Source: Chara braunii
Taxonomy: Eukaryota; Streptophyta; Charophyceae; Charales; Characeae
Direction of reading: 5' to 3'
Assembly (NCBI GenBank): GCA_003427395.1
Contig: BFEA01000866.1
Location: 3,543 to 24,435, forward strand
DNA length: 20,893 nt
The notes beneath the pieces were generated by a model. It had not been told where the DNA came from and ran no database searches. It saw nothing but the letters and a program-made list of their open reading frames with translations. This document shows, piece after piece, positions 7,580 to 16,815 of the stretch (within the stretch, counting starts at the first letter, position 1; each line of letters starts with the position of its first letter). A program made the position numbers and the translations under genes.

Positions 7580-9240
7580 GCTCTAAGTGAAGGTTGCTCT
7601 GAGTTATCCACTTGAGGCCTTCTTTCCACATTTTGCATATGTGGGGTATACGACAGTTGCAGCACACCAGTTGGTTACTTAGAACCGTGAGCCTTCAAAA
7701 CTCTTTCCAAAAGCAAGAGTTGCGTTGTACAACTGAGTCTAGGGCTCAGGCGGTGGTGCCCTGGGCGTAGGCTGTGTGAGGCCGACCCATCACGGACTAG
7801 CTACTGGCGAATGAGAATGCAACATTGTTGTCACATGTGCACCGCGAGCAAATGAATAATATGCGACAAACACTTGGAGCCTGGAGAATTGTCTGAATGA
7901 GCCCAACTGTAAAGGGCCCGGACCTGTAACAGCAAAGGTGGGCCTTGGCGAAGACACTGGGGCCGGACTGGAAGGTACTCGAAACTCGTCCAGCCAGGCC
8001 CACACCGCCAAACACAGGGCCACACTTTCCATAAAGGACAGTGCGCTGCCCAGACAATGACATTGTGGCCTAGGAAGGCATAGCGGCCATGCTATTGAAT
8101 TGCCAAGCGTTGTTGTGATAGAGCTAGCCCACCAGGGCGCACGTGGGCGCAAGAAGTGAGAGAGCGTTGTGGTGGCAGCGGGCGCTTAACGACTATAGTC
8201 AGGCCGAGTGTGGGGGAGGCAGGTGATGGCGATGGTTGTCTTCAAGTTCGAGTAGGAGGCGTTGTCGAGCGCATCGATCCGGCACCACACCAGGGCAGCG
8301 CGGGACCCTCCCGGCCGCGTCACGCACGAGTTGGTCTAAATCCTCGTCTCAAATATATATGGAGCTTCCGCAAGCTGCTCCGGCCGAGTGCGCCAACTAT
8401 ACCTCTCGCGAGCCCCTACAACAAGATAGGGCCTACGCGAGGCACGATTTACCTATACCTTACGGGAGCTGTCACCTCTCTTCGGTGGGCGTATCCCCGC
8501 CGAGTTACCAGTCCACAGTACGAAAGCTACAATCGCAGAGGTGGACCAGCCGAGGGCGTTTCTCGTTCGCTGTAGCATAGGGGGTACGCGCGGTAATACG
8601 CCTCTATCGGACCCGCACACGAACCGTCGTCTTGGGGGGCTGAAGTCCCAAGTGTGGCTCGACGTTGGTCGACTAGGACGCATCCCACACACCACGCGCA
8701 CACCACTTTACGAACAAAAAAATAAAACACGCCCACATGCAAATACGAAACAACACAACACAAACAATGCGACAACGCTCATAGCCCCTTGGTAGCCGTC
8801 CCATAACTCTCTGATGCGAAAATCGAGTAGGCGTCGCGCGCGAGACTTTGTATAAAACCGCGGGGACGCAGGGATGACTTATATCGGCTCGCAATGCAAT
8901 CGTACGCAAGCGGTCACAATGATGACGTACCATGTAGTACCCATTCTTATGCGGTCCTCGTTAATCTCAAGGTCGCATTCGACACTCAAGTGTTGGCTGA
9001 CAAACTCCTTGAGGGTTAATCTTTTGACGCCGGACAACCGCTATGCGCGGTTGAAGACCACACACCCTCTTCTGCACCCTTATGCAGAGTGGGTGGTACA
9101 CAGGTCCATACCTGTGGTTGTGGTCGTCTCTCGCGGCCCTAGGGGTAAGTCCTCCCTGGGCCTGGGCGAAGGTCAAGGGGTTTGACTTTGACGGCTGCTA
9201 CGGACTACAACGTCCAACCATACAACTCTAAAAAGCAAGG
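7580..9240. other. Unassigned sequence
   Basis: Reading frames of up to 139 codons exist on both strands (for example 8156-8575 plus and 7790-8152 minus), but none gives a recognisable motif and the overlapping frames look equally plausible. A TATAAAA at 8851-8857 lies 17 bp upstream of a 103-codon frame (8874-9185), but that frame has no recognisable protein. I see no RNA gene or clear repeat. Confidence 0.4.
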
Positions 9241-9726
9241 GCAGGAGGAGATCCCCCTTTTATCTCAAGGCATAATCTGACTAACCCTTATGCACAATCA
9301 CAGTATGCCTCGCAAAATATTCAGGGCACTCATAAATATATGAGGTTTAATTATATAGGACGATCACTTCTCACAGTCACAGCGGGGCTTCTCTCAACCA
9401 CATATGTATGTAATCGCAGACAATCATATTCAGAGTTCGAACCACAAACACAACTGCAATCACATCAAAGATTCATCCAGAAATCCACACACTACACGGG
9501 GTTAAATTCAATTATTATCTGTACTCATACCCCTTGCTTTAGCCATGCAAGCCTCAACCTCAGCGCAACCTCCCCGCAATAAAAATACTCAGTATCTTCG
9601 TTAAATGGCCATTCAATAAAGTCCGGGTAAAAACACAACAAATCAAATGAACCACAGGGCTAAAGCCTTTAGGTTAAGTGGCAGGAGTGAATGAGAGTTG
9701 AATCGTAAACCGACGAATCGGCAACC
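9241..9726. other. AT-rich unassigned sequence
   Basis: No coding region over about 80 codons and no recognisable motif. It forms the left shoulder of the structured-repeat region. Confidence 0.4.
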
Positions 9727-9900
9727 GACCTGTTATCTGTGATAACAGAAGATAATCCTCAAGGAATCAGGCTGAATCTAGTCCTGATTTTGAATCAGAC
9801 ACCCCAAAGGACCTGTTATCTGTGATAACAGAAGATAATCCTCAAGTGATCAGACTGAATCTAGTCCTGATCTTGAATCAGACACCCCAAAGGACCTGTA
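9727..9900. repeat. 83-bp tandem repeat (two copies and a stub) with internal stem-loops
   Basis: Copy 1 is 9727-9809, copy 2 is 9810-9892, and a third begins GACCTGT at 9893 but breaks off. The two full copies differ at four positions. Each contains a perfect 8-bp stem with a 3-nt loop (CTGTTATC, TGT, GATAACAG; 9730-9748 in copy 1). It also contains a second pairing, AATCAGG (9765-9771) with CCTGATT (9783-9789), whose closing A-T pair is G-C in copy 2. An alternative overlapping pairing is CTGATT (9784-9789) with AATCAG (9793-9798). Confidence 0.9.
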
Positions 9901-10084
9901 ACACAAGATAGGTCAAATGTCCAAGCTAAATCATCAGCATATGGGGGATAAACCTCCATAGCACATTCTCACTCAAAGCTACCTGCCAATTAAGTCCAAG
10001 CTTACCTCTAAGCCAGCGCCCAAAGCAAAAATAGACTAATGGCAGAATCTTCCTTATTCAGGGTGGATCGCCAGAATAGCCACC

Positions 10085-10720
10085 TGTCAAAATATAATCT
10101 ATCTCTTTTAAACTAAGAAAATTTCGGCAGCGCTTCCCGTAGGAAAAATGTCTTTCCGGAATATATATAGGCTCAAATATGGAAAACAGAAATAATCTCC
10201 GACTCTGGAAGGTCAAATTTTGTCTAACTCCCTGAATTAGTAGAAATTTGGGCAGCACTATCTTTAGAAAGGGAGACTTCCCAGATTTATACTAAGTCAG
10301 ATATGAACTCAAAAGAAAACTTGAGTTTAATTTTAGACCAGATTTAACTAACTCCTTAGTTTTGCAGAAATTTCGGCAACACTCCCTTTAGAAAAGTGCT
10401 TTTCCAAAATTTATACAAAGCTAAGTCCAGATTTTAAGAATAACTTTGACTTCTCAAAGTCCAATTTTGTCTAACTCCCTGAATTAGCAAAAATTTTGGC
10501 AGCACTCCTTTTAGAAAATGAGACTTCCCAGATTTTAAGTAAGTCAGATATAAGAAAAGACAAATCGAACTTAGGCAAGTCAGAAATTGACTAACTCGTT
10601 GGATTTGTAGAAATTTCGGCAGCGGTTCCCGCAGAGAAAGTAGCTTGCCAAAATTTATACAAAGCCAAGTACAAAAAATGATCCAAGAAAATGCAAGAAT
10701 TGACCTAAATAAATAAATAA
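10085..10720. repeat. Degenerate satellite, five ~120-125-bp units, with a shared TTTCGGCAG core and stem-loop
   Basis: Five units are anchored by (A)AATTT(C/G/T)GGCA, with the GGCA at 10126, 10251, 10375, 10498 and 10618, spacing 120-125 bp. Each is preceded by a CTAACTC..-like block and followed, about 20 bp later, by a small hairpin whose stem differs between units: GGAAA/TTTCC in unit 1, GGGA/TCCC in unit 2, GAAAA/TTTTC in unit 3. Hairpins in units 4 and 5 are weak. Minus-strand frames across it repeat LPKFLLIQGVRQN-like peptides, but the period is not a multiple of three, so I judge it non-coding. Confidence 0.85.
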
Positions 10721-10949
10721 AAAAAATTATCACAGGAAATGCAAGAATTGAAACTAGCTTCTATAGCTCTAGCATGTGGCGAGCAACTAAAGTGACTACC
10801 TATAATATTGAAACCCAAACAAACTAGTCATCTCACTCAGTCACATGCAAACCAAACCACAAAGGTGAGTACTCTCACCATCCCAAGTTCTTTCCATAAG
10901 ATAGTTTATGAATCTTCTAAGTTTTTAGATTCTTATATCCATCTAACAT

Positions 10950-11644
10950 AAGGCATAGAGCTGGACCATTCACCGTAGAAACAATGCCCAACTTGCCTTT
11001 AAGATATACAGGAACAGGTTGCACAACTACTTCTCTCTTCTTTTGGGCATATGACTAGGTCATTCACGGTAGAAACAATGCCTAGCCGCCCTGAACTGTT
11101 TAATAACCAAAATTTAATAATTTTTCTGACTTTGTCTTCAAAAGAAAGGCAAGTATGGGCAGGGGACTGAACCATTCACAGTAGAAACAATGTTCAGCTT
11201 GCCCTGATTACTTCCATTTATACTTTATATTTTTTCCCTTTTTCTTTTTAACGATATGGCTTAGCGCCGGACCATTCACAGTAGAAACTATGTCCAGCTG
11301 CCAGTTCACATGCAAATATACATAAAGTACTTTCCTTTATACTTAGTTTAGCTCACGTGCGTGGTTTTCAGGCTAAACCATTCACAGTAGAAACAATGCT
11401 TACCCTTAGACCAGAAATCCTCCCTCAAAATAAAACAAGAATTTAAACCCCTTCGATCAGGCAAACCCCAAGAGTTAACTAGAGTAATCAGGCCATTCAC
11501 AGTAGAAAAAATGCCTTGTCCTCCAGAAAACAACTAGATAAACATACCAACCAGACCATTCACAGTAGAAACAATGTCTGGTCCTTCAGAAAACAGCCAA
11601 ATAAACATATCCCTGAGCCATTCACAGTAGAAACAATGCTCAGG
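10950..11644 (+). repeat. Array of eight bulged hairpins with a conserved 12-nt loop and covarying stems
   Basis: Eight same-strand copies of CATT-(loop)-AATG have 12-nt loops starting at 10971, 11065, 11177, 11277, 11383, 11498, 11561 and 11623. The loop is CACAGTAGAAAC with at most one change per copy. CATT/AATG closes the loop (one mismatch in copy 4), and one unpaired pyrimidine always sits on the 5' side below it. Below the bulge the stem differs between copies yet pairs: CTAGG/CCTAG (2), CTGAA/TTCAG (3), GGA/TCC (4), AGG/CCT (6), ACCAGA/TCTGGT (7), CCTGAG/CTCAGG (8). Copies 1 and 5 pair with mismatches. Copies 1-5 (94-115 bp apart) also have an outer stem, such as AAGGCA/TGCCTT (10950-10955 with 10994-10999) and CAGGG/CCCTG (11160-11164 with 11202-11206). 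Copies 6-8 are 62-63 bp apart. I do not recognise this family. The strand is assigned by motif orientation only; transcription is not shown. Confidence 0.9.
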
Positions 11645-12960
11645 CTTTGTTGACCCTTCCAAACGCATGGAAAACTACCTTCCTTCCACCTTCCCCAAGT
11701 TTATCCCTTTGTCTGCTATCAACCAAAATAAAGAAGAAACTTAGGCTTCATTCTCACACGTTCCTTCCATTCAGTCTGATTGGACCCTGAAGAGAAAGCA
11801 AAAACCATAGGGACAATCTCATGCATACAACAATCATACTGCAGGGGGATAAACAAACATGGGTGGTAGTAGGTTGTATAGATGGAAGTGGTTAACCTGA
11901 TGGTTCCCTAACTCCAGAACCTCGCCTAGGTTCCGGCAGAGCTCCCGCAATCGGTGGGTGGACTCCCCGCAGAGTCTTGACGCGGACCTACGAGTTGCAA
12001 TCCCGCCTGCCGCCTTCCTCTCGTAACCAAGGACTAGACTTAGAATAAGAGGGGCAGAAGGAGATAGATTTGAGACTCTCAGATCCAAGAGTGGTGCTCT
12101 CAGACTCGCAGGAGAGGGCCTTATAATCTTGGATCGCCTGAGGGCCCCGCAATGGCGGCCGATGTAACAGCTTGGTCAGCCCCTGAAGTCAAACTGTCAC
12201 GGTCAACCCTCTGCTGACCTCCTAAACCGCAACACCGGCCTCCTTCGTCACTATTCTACCACGCTGCAGCAGCAGCCTCCTTTCCCAAGTCCAGTCACCT
12301 TCCTCGGTCCAGGTACGGGCTCTCACTCCATCCCCCTCCCTTCTCTTCCTCCAAGCTAGCCCGTCTTCGGTACCTCCTATGGTCAACTGCGTCACGCCGT
12401 ACCACCACTCACCAGGCTTAGCAGTGCATAGTCACCCTGTGTCTTCACAACAAACAGCGGCCGATGCCAAAACTCGCGGCAGCCGCAATCACCATTATAG
12501 CGTAAGCACCAACCAGCAATACAACTGATCACACAGGCAGTCTGCCATAGTCCAGTTGGGCTGCAGCAGAAGCGTAGCCCGAATCAGCCAAATACTTAGC
12601 CCCCCCTCCCTCTCCTCTGCGTGTATCCGTTGGTTAGTCAACCCGCCAACGTGTACAGTCGCTAGTGGAGCATGACACATTCGGAGGGGGAGGCGAGCTC
12701 GACTTTCGGTGGGAAAGTTGCAGCTCCGACGCACAGTGTGCCTACCGAAAAGGCAAGAGCGAAGTGGGTCTGTCGTATGATAACGGGTATGGCGAGCAAC
12801 CCGACTTCCTACTTGCATGCGACAACCGCCCAATAGCTACCATAAGCGTCCTCTTGAACAGGGGAGCCTCCATCGTTAGAATTGCAGCACCGGGTAACAA
12901 GATCTCGATCTCAGCCTTGGCCATGGCTTCATGCCCCGTCTCCCTGACTTCGGAACATTA
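11645..12960. other. Unassigned sequence to the right of the hairpin array
   Basis: Base composition changes from AT-rich to mixed around 11880. Visible details are a 6-bp hairpin GAACCT/AGGTTC (11917-11933) and a 98-codon plus-strand frame at 12665-12961. That frame reads MEHDTFGGGGELDFRWESC... and has no motif I recognise. Overlapping minus-strand frames of similar length (12495-12833) weaken any coding claim. A10 follows at 12960-12970. Confidence 0.4.
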
Positions 12961-13057
12961 AAAAAAAAACGAAAGTGATTCTTCCGTTATGGGCCGGACA
13001 GACTCACCTTCCTCGTTCTCTCCTCCCCCGACGCTCTTCACGCACCATCTCCCCCCC

Positions 13058-13145
13058 ACTAACCTTAGTCCTACTAACCTACCATTAGTTCTAAGCCCGG
13101 ATCTGGGGTCGTCCCCGTTTAAAACCCTTATTTGTAACTTTATTT
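13058..13145. repeat. Dispersed repeat, copy 1
   Basis: The words CTAACCTACCATTAGTTC, AGCCCGGATCTGGGGTCG and AAAACCCTTATTTG align in order with 14109-14190 (CTAACCTACCACTAATTCC, AGCCCGAATTTGGGGTCG, AAAACCCCTGTTTA). Spacing between copies is about 1,055 bp and divergence is substantial. Both copies are followed within about 180 bp by a strong hairpin. Confidence 0.75.
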
Positions 13146-13239
13146 CGTCTGATTCTGTTAGGAATTGACCGAAATATTACCTTTTCCCTCTTTCGATCCC
13201 GAGCCTCGCTCCTCACCGTCCAAGTACACAAAACAAAGG

Positions 13240-13272
13240 ATGAATCTCCCCCTAAAACACGGGAAGATTCAT
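13240..13272. repeat. Strong hairpin, 11-bp stem with 10-nt loop
   Basis: ATGAATCTCCC (13240-13250) pairs with GGGAAGATTCAT (13261-13272) around the loop CCTAAAACAC, with one bulged A on the right arm. Confidence 0.8.
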
Positions 13273-13676
13273 GAGACTTCTACGTAGGAACCAAGCATTC
13301 TTCTCCCGGCGCAGCCCCATTCCTCCATACCGGCCGATTCACTAACCTATTGCAGATTCCAGTTATGCCATTCGAGTCGCCCGCCATCAAACCCTCCAAA
13401 ACGCATCTCCTCTCACCCAGTTTCATCAAGAATCGGGTGAGTTTTGCACTTTCCCGCTTGTCTTTCTCCTTCGTCCCGCCATCACTTCGCGCAGTGGATC
13501 TACCCTGTGCCTCCTATCCTACTTACTTTCGGTCGAAGCTGATCTAAGATTCGAATTTGCCTGTCACAAAAACTCCACCTACTTCTTCTCCTCGTCCAAA
13601 TCCTACAAAGGATCAGGGAAACAACCACTTCTTGACTTCGGCCCTCTCCCTTCGTCACCCATTGTCGTTCCTTCCA

Positions 13677-13711
13677 AATGAACCCGGCGCGGAAACGCGC
13701 CCGGGTTCATT
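13677..13711. repeat. Strong GC-rich hairpin, 15-bp stem closed by GAAA
   Basis: AATGAACCCGGCGCG (13677-13691) pairs with CGCGCCCGGGTTCATT (13696-13711) with one bulged C, around the tetraloop GAAA, a GNRA loop. It sits in a C-rich region where plus-strand frames give proline/arginine-rich peptides I do not believe to be genes. Confidence 0.85.
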
Positions 13712-14108
13712 CCCTCCGCCACTTCACCGTTCGGCTCCCTCCACTGCTGCTCGTCGCCCCCGGTCGTCCGCTCACTGCTTCCGCTCCAGCCACACTTTCT
13801 CTCCGCCATCCTCGTCTCTTCCTTCGTTCTCAACGCAGGATGAACCAGGCGCACCCTCCGTCCAGATTCCAGGCCACCTTCACCCTTGCCCACCTGCTGT
13901 CTGTGGCTCCGCACCGCTGCCCGCTTTTGCCCCGTCGGCTCCGTTCCTGCGACTAGCTTTCTTCACCTGTCTGATCACCCGCTCGCATCATCCTAAAACC
14001 CCCGGAATGAATCCTCCCCCACCGAAATCTATCCCCTAACGAGCAGACGATGCCTCCTTCCTTTCCTCCCATCCCTCTCCCGCCATGGCCCCGGCGCACA
14101 TGTTTTTC

Positions 14109-14190
14109 TACTAACCTTCGAAATCACTAACCTACCACTAATTCCGAGCCCGAATTTGGGGTCGCCACCCCTGAAAACCCCTGTTTAGCG
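14109..14190. repeat. Dispersed repeat, copy 2
   Basis: Diverged partner of 13058-13145, same orientation. It is followed directly by the hairpin at 14196-14227. Confidence 0.75.
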
Positions 14191-14195
14191 TTTTT

Positions 14196-14227
14196 CCCCG
14201 CTCGTTTTTATCAAGGAACGAGCGGGG
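14196..14227. repeat. Perfect 11-bp hairpin with 10-nt loop
   Basis: CCCCGCTCGTT (14196-14206) pairs perfectly with AACGAGCGGGG (14217-14227) around TTTATCAAGG. On the plus strand it is preceded by TTTTT rather than followed by T, so it does not look like an intrinsic terminator. Confidence 0.85.
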
Positions 14228-14519
14228 TACACATTCTTGCCTTCCGCCATAGCCCGGTTCCTTCTTCCTCACCTCCGACTGCACCCGGATGCGATTCCGG
14301 TCCCGATTCATTCGCCCCCTACCTCGCCCGCTGCTAGTCTCCTCCTGCTGCCTCACTGCGCCTGTTCTTAGCGCCCGTCACTGCTTCGCCCGCTGCTCAG
14401 TACTTGCCTCCTCCTTGACTATTGGCGGCTCTACCTCCAGTCACCCGCTACCTCACCGCCGGCCCTACGCTACCTCGCTCCCTCTGCCAGCGCGCAGGCA
14501 CCCGGCACCCCCATACGAC

Positions 14520-14549
14520 GAGGTTCGCCCTGCCGAGGTTCACCCTGCC
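14520..14549. repeat. 15-bp tandem duplication
   Basis: GAGGTTCGCCCTGCC (14520-14534) is followed directly by GAGGTTCACCCTGCC (14535-14549), with one difference. Confidence 0.85.
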
Positions 14550-14672
14550 TACTTCACAGCGTTAGCGCCCGTTTCTCTGCTGCCCCGCTTCCCTGCTTTC
14601 TCGACCGAGGTTGGCGTCCGGAACTGCGCAGCTCGACCACTACTGAATGCTGGGCAATAGCGTTCGGCCGTC

Positions 14673-14764
14673 GGGCCTGCTTCCACTTATATGGCCCGTC
14701 CTGGCGCAGGGACCGTGTTAATCTTCTCTACATCGTCCCAATTTTTATCAGGTGCCCCGAGGAC
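14673..14764 (-). pseudogene. U6 snRNA-like pseudogene, copy A
   Basis: Read on the minus strand, this starts GTCCTCGGGGCACCTGATAA and continues AAATTGGGACGATGTAGAGA, AGATTAACACGGTCCCTGCG. Plant U6 reads GTCCCTTCGGGGACATCCGA, AAATTGGAACGATACAGAGA, AGATTAGCATGGCCCCTGCG, so the match follows the gene in order from the 5' end. The rest (CCAGGACGGGCCATATAAGTGG...) aligns more loosely to the 3' part, giving about 92 nt in all. The ACAGAGA box is changed to GTAGAGA and the catalytic AGC triad to AAC, so it cannot be a working U6. No 3' T tract and no upstream TATA/USE elements are visible. Confidence 0.8.
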
Positions 14765-14883
14765 TTCGCGCCGGCCGGTGCCCGGTTGCTAACGCAACAG
14801 GCAGTTGCCGGGTGAATCTCGCCAAGCGGCAGCCCATTCCGCCCCTCTCTGACTCGTCCGTACCCGGTGCAACCCGCGTCCAG

Positions 14884-14975
14884 GTTCATTCCGGTTTTCT
14901 GCGCATCCTCCCTGCGCGGCGACCAAGCGAATCCTCTTTGTATCGCCCAGATTTTTAACAGATGTCCCGAAGGAC
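14884..14975 (-). pseudogene. U6 snRNA-like pseudogene, copy B
   Basis: The minus strand starts GTCCTTCGGGACATCTGTTA, then AAAATCTGGGCGATACAAAG, AGGATTCGCTTGG. It keeps the 5' stem-loop (GTCC, TTCG, GGAC) better than copy A does. ACAGAGA is changed to ACAAAGA and AGC to CGC. The 5' ends of copies A and B are 211 bp apart in the same orientation and both are about 92 nt long, so this is a tandem pair, either a duplicated locus or a U6-derived repeat. No TATA box lies at the expected distance upstream (about 15,000-15,010). Confidence 0.75.
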
Positions 14976-14999
14976 GTGGCCGGGGCGATGCCCTGTGGC

Positions 15000-16550
15000 T
15001 TTCCCAAAGGCCAGCACAGGGGTCACGGGGTCAGCCTGCCCCGGTCCCAAGCAATTTAAAATGCCTGTTTTTACAGATCAAGTTCCATCATCTGGGTTCA
15101 AACACGGGCCTGTATTTCAACAGTTCGGGGGTATACCCACTGAGCTTGGCCCTTAGGCCCTGAGAGTAACCACGGCCCCGCGTCTCACCCACGGCACCGC
15201 GTCTCAAGGCAAACGGGGCGCGGCTTCGGCACAACCACAAAAACAGTTTGTAATTGCATTCCCGGCAACCCTGCGGATACAACACATCCCAGGCGATCCT
15301 ACCGCAGTCTCGTGTCCCAAAACGGGACGCGGTAACAAAGGGACCAAGAACAATAAACAAAAGGGAAATAAAATAAAATAAACGTCGGGGAACCGCGGGA
15401 CTGCTGGCACCTTGCCAACCCCGCGGATCGGGCCTGCCGCCGCGCCCGTAAGCAAAACCGAGGGGGAAAGCCCCACGGCCCTCAACCCCATCGGCTCCCT
15501 CCTCGATGCTCCGCTGCCGCTGCGTCGACGCTCGCCGGCCTCGATCCCCGAACCTTCGTAATATCAGTCCAATGTCGTAACCTATAGGGCTAAGCCCAAG
15601 CCTAAGGCCAGCGCCCACAGAGTACCATACAAGGCAGTGCGGCGCGGCGCTTTGGGCCAAAAAACGGGCTGCGCGGCTCCCTGTGCCCGCCTTGGCTTGC
15701 TTATACCGTGCCATAATTGCCCCGCGCGCCATCCTACGACACCCCGCCTACCGCACGAAGTCGCGTCGTCGTTGCCGATGCCGTCGTCGGGGTCGTTCTC
15801 CGCACGCGCGCTCGACTCGGTCAAACGTAGCCATCGAGAGAAAGTATCCCCCATATCCTAGTTTAAACAAGAGTAACCAAAAATAAAAACTTAAAGATAA
15901 AAATAAAAATAAACAAACCGACGCCCGTGCCCGTTTCGTCATCAACATCAAGGGAGGAATCACGAGCGCCTTAAACCTGCGCGTCCACGCACTCTCTGCT
16001 CTAGTAAACCATCCTGTCCACGTAATCACAGACACAGTAGCGCCTAGCGCGGTATACCTAAACTTTGAAGCAGAACTATCTCCTGTCACTTGCACAACCC
16101 AGGGCGGATACCCTTGTAAGGGTATTCGCACTGACAGCGCATGACGTGGGGAGACAGGGTGTGATGAGGGAGGAGAGAAAACGAACCTGGTGTATGCTGG
16201 CGGTCTGCATTGGTGATGATGTCATGTATATTGGTCTTCAACTTCGATGTGATCCAGTTGCATAAATGTAGATAGGTGTAGATAGACTTAGTAGTGTAAG
16301 CTGGACGTTGAGCTTCAGACAGTACGAGGGACATTGGATATGTGTTGGTGTCGCCAGGGAGCGTCGACATTGACATGCGAGTTCATAGTTTTGCTCTTAT
16401 TTGCATGGTATCTTGGTGAATTGTGCCGTCTGCTTGGTATGTGACTATCTGGGCTACTTCTTGATTTTGCGATGTGGATTTCTGTCTATCGCTCTTGCGC
16501 ATATTCCTTGCACATTTTCTGAAACACCAACACAAATACATGTGTTGAAA
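15000..16550. other. Unassigned sequence with a long minus-strand open frame
   Basis: The longest frame is minus 15088-15732 (214 codons), with a hydrophobic stretch RLFYFISLLFIVLGPFVTA near its middle. It has no recognisable domain, and GC-rich sequence opens frames by chance. A 19-bp duplication lies at 15171-15208 (CACGGCCCCGCGTCTCA and CACGGCACCGCGTCTCA). A tRNA-like pair of boxes on the minus strand near 15540-15600 is discussed under rejected items. A-rich sequence occupies 15876-15915. From 15950 to 16550 I see nothing assignable. Confidence 0.35.
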
Positions 16551-16562
16551 CATGGTGGCAAC

Positions 16563-16563
16563 G

Positions 16564-16654
<91 letters not shown>

Positions 16655-16657
16655 ATG

Positions 16658-16707
<50 letters not shown>

Positions 16708-16803
16708 ATGTGTGTGTGTGTGTGTGTGTGTGGGGGGGGGGAGAGAGAGAGAGAGANGGGAGAGAGAGAGAGAGAGAGAGAGAGTGTTTAAGAGAGAGGG
16801 AGA
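16563..16803. repeat. Compound (GA)n/(GT)n microsatellite with a duplicated module
   Basis: A GA tract (about 16563-16650), AAGTAT and GT repeat (to about 16677) are followed by another GA tract, AAGTAT and GT repeat (to about 16731), then G10 and further GA tracts to 16803. The module (GA)n-AAGTAT-(GT)n thus occurs twice. An N at 16757 shows the assembly was unsure here, so exact lengths may be wrong. Confidence 0.95.
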
Positions 16804-16815
16804 CTTTGTGATGCA

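Noticed and set aside
8851-9185. TATAAAA followed by a 103-codon frame as a possible gene
   Set aside because: The frame has no recognisable motif, neighbouring frames are equally long, and a single TATA word is expected by chance.
9434-9446. B-box-like GTTCGAACC on the plus strand
   Set aside because: No A box lies 35-50 bp upstream and there is no acceptor-stem pairing.
10058-10733. Minus-strand frames with repeated LPKFLLIQGVRQN-like peptides
   Set aside because: The repeated peptide follows from the satellite DNA. The unit lengths (120-125 bp) are not consistently divisible by three, so the frame cannot be kept across units.
10950-11644. CRISPR array interpretation of the repeated 20-mer CATTCACAGTAGAAACAATG
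   Set aside because: The intervals are unequal (62-115 bp) and partly similar to each other, the repeats are flanked by covarying stems, and the surrounding DNA is eukaryotic transposon sequence with no cas genes.
13557-14660. Plus-strand proline/serine-rich frames of 92-160 codons
   Set aside because: C-rich sequence yields such frames in several phases at once; no start context, domain or homology is visible.
14941-14985. Hammerhead ribozyme candidate around GTCCCGAAGGAC
   Set aside because: The conserved CUGANGA and GAAA core bases are missing; the stem is explained by the U6 5' stem-loop.
15540-15605. tRNA-like A and B boxes on the minus strand (TAGCCCTATAGG and GGTTCGGGG)
   Set aside because: The A box matches 11 of 12 positions, but the B box is poor, the spacing is about 6 nt short, and no cloverleaf arms pair. 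A decayed SINE head is possible but unsupported.
15088-15732. 214-codon minus-strand frame as a membrane protein gene
   Set aside because: One hydrophobic run in a GC-rich frame is weak evidence; there is no family signature, and internal duplicated DNA (15171-15208) is translated within it.
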